Notes under the pieces: model-generated
What the model saw: the letters and a program-made list of their open reading frames with translations, nothing else
Told to the model about the DNA's origin: nothing
Database searches by the model: none
Program-made: the position numbers and the translations under genes
Shown: positions 13,654 through 15,890 of the stretch, piece by piece
Numbering within the stretch: the stretch's first letter is position 1
How the letters are laid out: each line of letters starts with the position of its first letter
Origin: an uncultured Gammaproteobacteria bacterium
GTDB taxonomy: Bacteria > Pseudomonadota > Gammaproteobacteria > Steroidobacterales > JABDMI01
DNA length: 15,890 bases
Direction of reading: 5' to 3'
Assembly: GCA_938039225.1 (NCBI GenBank)
Contig: CALHVH010000007.1
Coordinates: 1-15,890, forward strand

Positions 13654-14313
13654 TCAAATCCAATAAGACGATTTTGTCATAATTTTAGAAGTGATCTTCA
13701 TCACAGCTTTAATCGGAGCGGGTAATTCAGCGGCACCGGCTTGCTTTGCCATGTCACCATGTTCGGCTTCATCCACTTGCATTTGTTCGATGATGCTTCG
13801 TGTTTTTAAATCGTCTTGGGGTAATTGATCTAAATGTTCTTGTAAATGTTCAACTACTTGTTTTTCGGTTTCTTCAACAAAGCCTAAACTCCATTTGTCA
13901 CCCACTAAACCTGCAAAGGCGCCCAGAGCAAACGAACCTGCATACCAAATTGGGTTAAGTACACTGGGTTTTGCACCCAGCTCTTCTAAACGGTCTTCAC
14001 ACCAAGCGAGATGATCTATTTCTTCTTCGGCTGCATGCTGCATTTGTTTGCGAACATGAGGGAGTTTGGCGGTAAATGCTTGGCCTTGGTAGAGTGCTTG
14101 GGCCGAGACTTCTCCAGCATGATTAACACGCATTAGACGTGCTGCTTTTTGTTTATCTTCATCGCTAATTTCTCTAGCGTTTTTAAGACTCTCTGGGTCA
14201 GGCGCTGGAGTAGGGCGCTGCGCCATACGTTGAGCACTGGCTCGTGTTTGTAGGGCCTTATCTAACTCAATTAGGGCTTTATCAAAGAAACTTAATTTAC
14301 GCATGCTTGTCAT
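13654..14313 (-). CDS. coq7: Demethoxyubiquinone hydroxylase Coq7
   Basis: Coq7 is the di-iron monooxygenase for the C6 hydroxylation (penultimate step) of ubiquinone synthesis; in Pseudomonas it replaces the flavin enzyme UbiF of E. coli. The 219 residues carry the ferritin-like iron ligands: Glu68 in LMRVNHAGEVSAQALYQGQ, Glu98 and His101 in AAEEEIDHLAW, Glu150 in FVEETEKQVVEHL, and Glu182 and His185 in QVDEAEHG. The end, KAVMKITSKIMTKSSYWI, matches the Pseudomonas C-terminus. The first ATG is 14311-14313, but the codon lies inside a consensus -10 box; the ATG at 14302-14304 (Met4) may be the true start. Neither has a Shine-Dalgarno. It converges on speD and diverges from the DUF481 gene. 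Confidence 0.95.
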   Translation of the reverse strand: MTSMRKLSFFDKALIELDKALQTRASAQRMAQRPTPAPDPESLKNAREISDEDKQKAARLMRVNHAGEVSAQALYQGQAFTAKLPHVRKQMQHAAEEEIDHLAWCEDRLEELGAKPSVLNPIWYAGSFALGAFAGLVGDKWSLGFVEETEKQVVEHLQEHLDQLPQDDLKTRSIIEQMQVDEAEHGDMAKQAGAAELPAPIKAVMKITSKIMTKSSYWI

Positions 14314-14320
14314 TATATCA
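14312..14320 (-). promoter_or_regulatory. Extended -10 promoter element for coq7
   Basis: On the minus strand the bases read TGATATAAT, a perfect extended -10 (TG-N-TATAAT). No convincing -35 is present at the usual distance, which fits extended -10 promoters. The predicted start of transcription is at 14304-14305, at the second in-frame ATG of coq7 (14302-14304), implying a leaderless or nearly leaderless message. Whether the promoter is active is inference. Confidence 0.45.
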
Positions 14321-14386
14321 GGGTAAGTTAAACCTAACTAAGATGAATTTTTGTTAACAGCATTAGCTGATAGTTAAGCAAATCTG

Positions 14387-14392
14387 TATAGT
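14387..14392 (+). promoter_or_regulatory. Possible -10 element for the DUF481 gene
   Basis: TATAGT lies 44 bases before the DUF481 ATG in the 122-base coq7/DUF481 divergent region and matches five of six -10 consensus positions. TTAGCT at 14363-14368 (18-base spacer) is a weak -35 candidate. No other better pair was found between 14314 and 14435. The assignment rests on position and base pattern only. Confidence 0.3.
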
Positions 14393-14435
14393 ACCAACAA
14401 ATTTTTTATTATTTTTACAAACAAAGGTTATTAGT

Positions 14436-15158
14436 ATGAAACATTTAAAAAATCTAATTATAGGTTCAGCTGTTTTAGCCATGAGTTTTAGTTCAACGGT
14501 AATCGCAGAAGAAGTTGAAGGACCTTGGTCAGGCAAAGCAGGTTTAGGCTTTTTATCAACTGATGGCAACTCTGAAACCAGCAGTCTTAACGCAGACTTG
14601 GGTTTAGCTTATAAAACAGGTCGTTGGACTCATGGCTTAAGCGCCTTAGCTATTGGTGGCTCAACCAGTGGTATTACAACCGCAGAGCGGTATTTTTTAG
14701 GTTTAAAGTCTGACTGGGCAATCAATGATAGAAGTTATATCTTTGGTCTAATTGATGCTGATAAAGATAAGTTCAGTGCTTATGATTTAAGAACAACTGA
14801 ATCTGTAGGGTATGGACGCAAATTAATTAATACAGAAACTCGTCAATGGAATGTTGAAATCGGTGCGGGTGCAACACAATTAGAGCCAATTATTGGTGAA
14901 AATACGAGTGATGCAATTTTACGTTTAGCCACCGATTATCATTGGGATCTAAGTGAAACAGCCGCTTTTGACCAAACAGTGGGTATTGAAGCCGGCGATA
15001 CGAATACTTTTATTGAATCAGTTACTTCTTTAAAAGCGCAAATCTATAAAGATATAGGGGTGCGTTTGTCTTACAGTATTAAAAATAATAGCGATGTACC
15101 AGCTGGCATTGAAAAAACGGATACCTTCACAGCCATTAGCTTGGAATACAGCTTCTAA
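14436..15158 (+). CDS. DUF481 outer-membrane protein (YdiY-like)
   Basis: The 240-residue product has a signal peptide (MKHLKNLIIGSAVLAMSFSSTVIA, cleavage likely before EEVEGPW) and a mature part of alternating polar and hydrophobic strands ending in Phe (AISLEYSF), the mark of an outer-membrane beta-barrel. The DUF481 signature is visible: WSGKAGLGFLSTDGNSETSSLNADLGLAYKTGRWTH near the start, then ERYFLGLKSDWAINDRSYIFGLIDADKDKFSAYDLRTTESVGYGRKLI in the middle. Members are annotated as salt-induced or YdiY-like outer-membrane proteins; the transported or bound ligand is not known. The start has AGG about 8 bases upstream. It is a single-gene unit: divergent from coq7 and followed 61 bases after its stop by a strong terminator. 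Confidence 0.92.
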   Translation: MKHLKNLIIGSAVLAMSFSSTVIAEEVEGPWSGKAGLGFLSTDGNSETSSLNADLGLAYKTGRWTHGLSALAIGGSTSGITTAERYFLGLKSDWAINDRSYIFGLIDADKDKFSAYDLRTTESVGYGRKLINTETRQWNVEIGAGATQLEPIIGENTSDAILRLATDYHWDLSETAAFDQTVGIEAGDTNTFIESVTSLKAQIYKDIGVRLSYSIKNNSDVPAGIEKTDTFTAISLEYSF

Positions 15159-15219
15159 ATATAAACAATACAGTGAGTTCGGATTTTTGAGCTGCTGATA
15201 CAAGAAGTGTTTATAATTC

Positions 15220-15256
15220 ATAGGCGTAATGAGTTACTCATTACGCCTATTTATTT
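15220..15256 (+). terminator. Rho-independent terminator after the DUF481 gene
   Basis: ATAGGCGTAATGAG (15220-15233) and CTCATTACGCCTAT (15237-15250) are perfect 14-base inverted arms around a three-base loop TTA, followed by TTTATTT. The T-rich tail is only on the plus-strand side, so it should terminate transcripts of the upstream gene in that direction. It separates the DUF481 gene from the [2Fe-2S] protein gene, whose start is 31 bases further on. Confidence 0.85.
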
Positions 15257-15280
15257 AATAAGCCAGAAGAAAGACTCACT

Positions 15281-15661
15281 ATGTCAGATCAAATCCCTAA
15301 TAAGCAGTTTTATCCTTATCATGTGTTTTTTTGCATCAATCAACGCGGTCCAGAAGCTGTTCGTCAGTGTTGTGCAGCGGTGGGCTCAGAAGAGGTATAC
15401 GTTTATGCCAAAAAACGTGTCAGAGACATGGGAATGCTGGGTGAAGGTAAAATGCGCCTTAATAGTGCCGGTTGTTTGGATCGCTGTGAGTTAGGGCCGG
15501 TCTTAGTAGTCTATCCAGAAGGGGTTTGGTACAACTATCTGGACGAATCTGATGTGGACGAGATTATCGACTCGCATTTACTCAATGGCAAGGTGGTTGA
15601 GCGTTTATTATTACCGCCATCTGAGTATATAATTGATAATGGAAATGATGAGTCAGAATAA
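15281..15661 (+). CDS. Thioredoxin-like [2Fe-2S] ferredoxin family protein
   Basis: The 126-residue protein matches the thioredoxin-fold [2Fe-2S] ferredoxins (Shethna-protein type). The cluster ligands are readable as Cys18 in HVFFCINQRGPEAVRQC, Cys30 (with an extra Cys31), and Cys65-x3-Cys69 in LNSAGCLDRCELGPVLVVYPEGVWY, giving the C-x11-C ... C-x3-C pattern of the family. The segment YLDESDVDEIIDSHLLNGKVVERLLL is the usual C-terminal helix plus strand. The electron partner is unknown; small ferredoxins of this type are commonly annotated only by fold. The start ATG 15281 has a purine-rich AGAAGAAAG ending 7 bases upstream. Its promoter would have to lie in or just after the upstream terminator, and rplM follows after 221 bases with its own promoter. 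Confidence 0.93.
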   Translation: MSDQIPNKQFYPYHVFFCINQRGPEAVRQCCAAVGSEEVYVYAKKRVRDMGMLGEGKMRLNSAGCLDRCELGPVLVVYPEGVWYNYLDESDVDEIIDSHLLNGKVVERLLLPPSEYIIDNGNDESE

Positions 15662-15756
15662 TGGTAACTCATTGTTTTATATGAAATTACTTTAAATTTT
15701 AGTCTGTGTTTACAAGTTTTAATAATGGCAAAATGCCTTTCTATCTCAGTATTGAA

Positions 15757-15785
15757 TTGCATAGCTTAAATATATCCGCTAAAAT
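15757..15785 (+). promoter_or_regulatory. Sigma-70 promoter of rplM with GC-rich discriminator
   Basis: TTGCAT (15757-15762) and TAAAAT (15780-15785) are separated by 17 bases, the optimal spacing. The bases directly after the -10 are GCGCGCCC, a GC-rich discriminator of the kind found at stringently controlled ribosomal promoters. The start point should be near 15791-15793, giving a leader of about 90 nucleotides before rplM. The stretch 15662-15756 upstream is AT-rich and shows no gene or clear terminator. Confidence 0.7.
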
Positions 15786-15833
15786 GCGCGCCCTTTCAAG
15801 TACAGAATAATTTGTGCGTGGCTTGGCTCGACT

Positions 15834-15870
15834 TATGCATCTTTTGATGCATATTTTTTTGCAAGATGCG
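15834..15870 (+). promoter_or_regulatory. Alternative hairpins in the rplM leader (attenuator-like)
   Basis: TATGCATC (15834-15841) and GATGCATA (15846-15853) form a perfect 8-base stem with a TTTT loop, directly followed by seven T residues (15854-15860), the shape of a weak intrinsic terminator. TGCATCTT (15836-15843), part of the same left arm, can instead pair with AAGATGCG (15863-15870) over eight positions with one G-U. The two pairings exclude each other. The second ends two bases before the GGAG ribosome site of rplM. The pairings are read directly; a regulatory role is inferred. Confidence 0.55.
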
Positions 15871-15882
15871 CTGGAGACAATC

Positions 15883-15890
15883 ATGAAAAC
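15883..15890 (+). CDS. rplM: 50S ribosomal protein L13, first codons only
   Basis: Only ATG AAA AC is inside the window. The call rests on the MKT start typical of L13, a good ribosome site (GGAG ending 6 bases before the ATG), and the preceding strong promoter with a ribosomal-type discriminator and structured leader. L13 is an early-assembling 50S protein, usually co-transcribed with rpsI. Three residues alone cannot prove identity, so another MKT-starting gene is possible. Confidence 0.6.

Noticed and set aside
15220..15250. The 14-bp inverted repeat as an operator for the [2Fe-2S] gene
   Set aside because: A three-base loop, long perfect stem, one-sided T tail and location just after the DUF481 gene fit a terminator better.
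15727..15740. GGCA-AAA-TGCC-TTT as a terminator after the [2Fe-2S] gene
   Set aside because: A 4-bp stem and three T residues are too weak to call.
1..15890. CRISPR arrays, phage genes, transposases, tRNA or rRNA genes
   Set aside because: No regularly spaced direct repeats, no mobile-element proteins and no tRNA-like cloverleaf sequences were noticed; the only repeats are the two REP-like palindromes.

Overview
The window is a gene-dense piece of a gammaproteobacterial chromosome with fairly low GC (roughly 40% by eye). The assignment rests on close family resemblance to Escherichia and Pseudomonas proteins (TldE/PmbA, DarP, CRP/Vfr, the SpeD proenzyme, Coq7, DjlA) and on gene order: divergent darP/pmbA, and the series rpe-trpG-crp-speD-coq7, which echoes the Pseudomonas arrangement. 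Ubiquinone synthesis (Coq7) and an outer-membrane DUF481 protein fit an aerobic, probably free-living, perhaps marine organism. The genus cannot be fixed from the sequence.

Layout. 1-1547 (minus): purE-purK, the two-step carboxylation of AIR; purK runs off the left edge. 1648-3710: divergent darP (50S assembly) and pmbA/tldE (protease subunit). 3711-3891: a convergent gap almost filled by a REP/BIME-like inverted repeat. 3892-5701 (minus): a YihY-family membrane protein and a small membrane-anchored Cys/His-rich protein of unknown function. 5832-8495 (plus): a BtuF-like binding protein without a signal peptide, then a secreted M61 metallopeptidase whose stop overlaps that of the convergent purC (8492-9412, minus). 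9545-11256 (plus): djlA and rpe. 11270-11348: a second REP/BIME-like element directly in front of an isolated trpG/pabA. 12006-14313: crp (minus), speD (plus), coq7 (minus). 14436-15661 (plus): a DUF481 outer-membrane protein with a strong terminator, then a thioredoxin-like [2Fe-2S] protein. The right edge holds the promoter, leader and first codons of rplM (ribosomal protein L13).

Most genes are housekeeping: purine synthesis (purE, purK, purC), pentose phosphate (rpe), chorismate amidotransfer (trpG/pabA), polyamines (speD), ubiquinone (coq7), ribosome assembly and synthesis (darP, rplM), proteostasis (djlA, tldE, M61) and cAMP regulation (crp). No phage, transposase, CRISPR array, tRNA or rRNA gene was seen, and no gene-free stretch exceeds 300 bases.

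The most interesting signals are non-coding or contextual: an rplM leader with two mutually exclusive hairpins, one terminator-like; two four-unit-related inverted repeat elements in opposite arrangements; an apparent loss of gph-trpE and trpDC from an otherwise conserved gene order, leaving trpG alone; a consensus extended -10 box overlapping the first possible coq7 start codon; and two poorly characterised proteins (the Cys/His membrane protein and the cytoplasmic BtuF-like protein).
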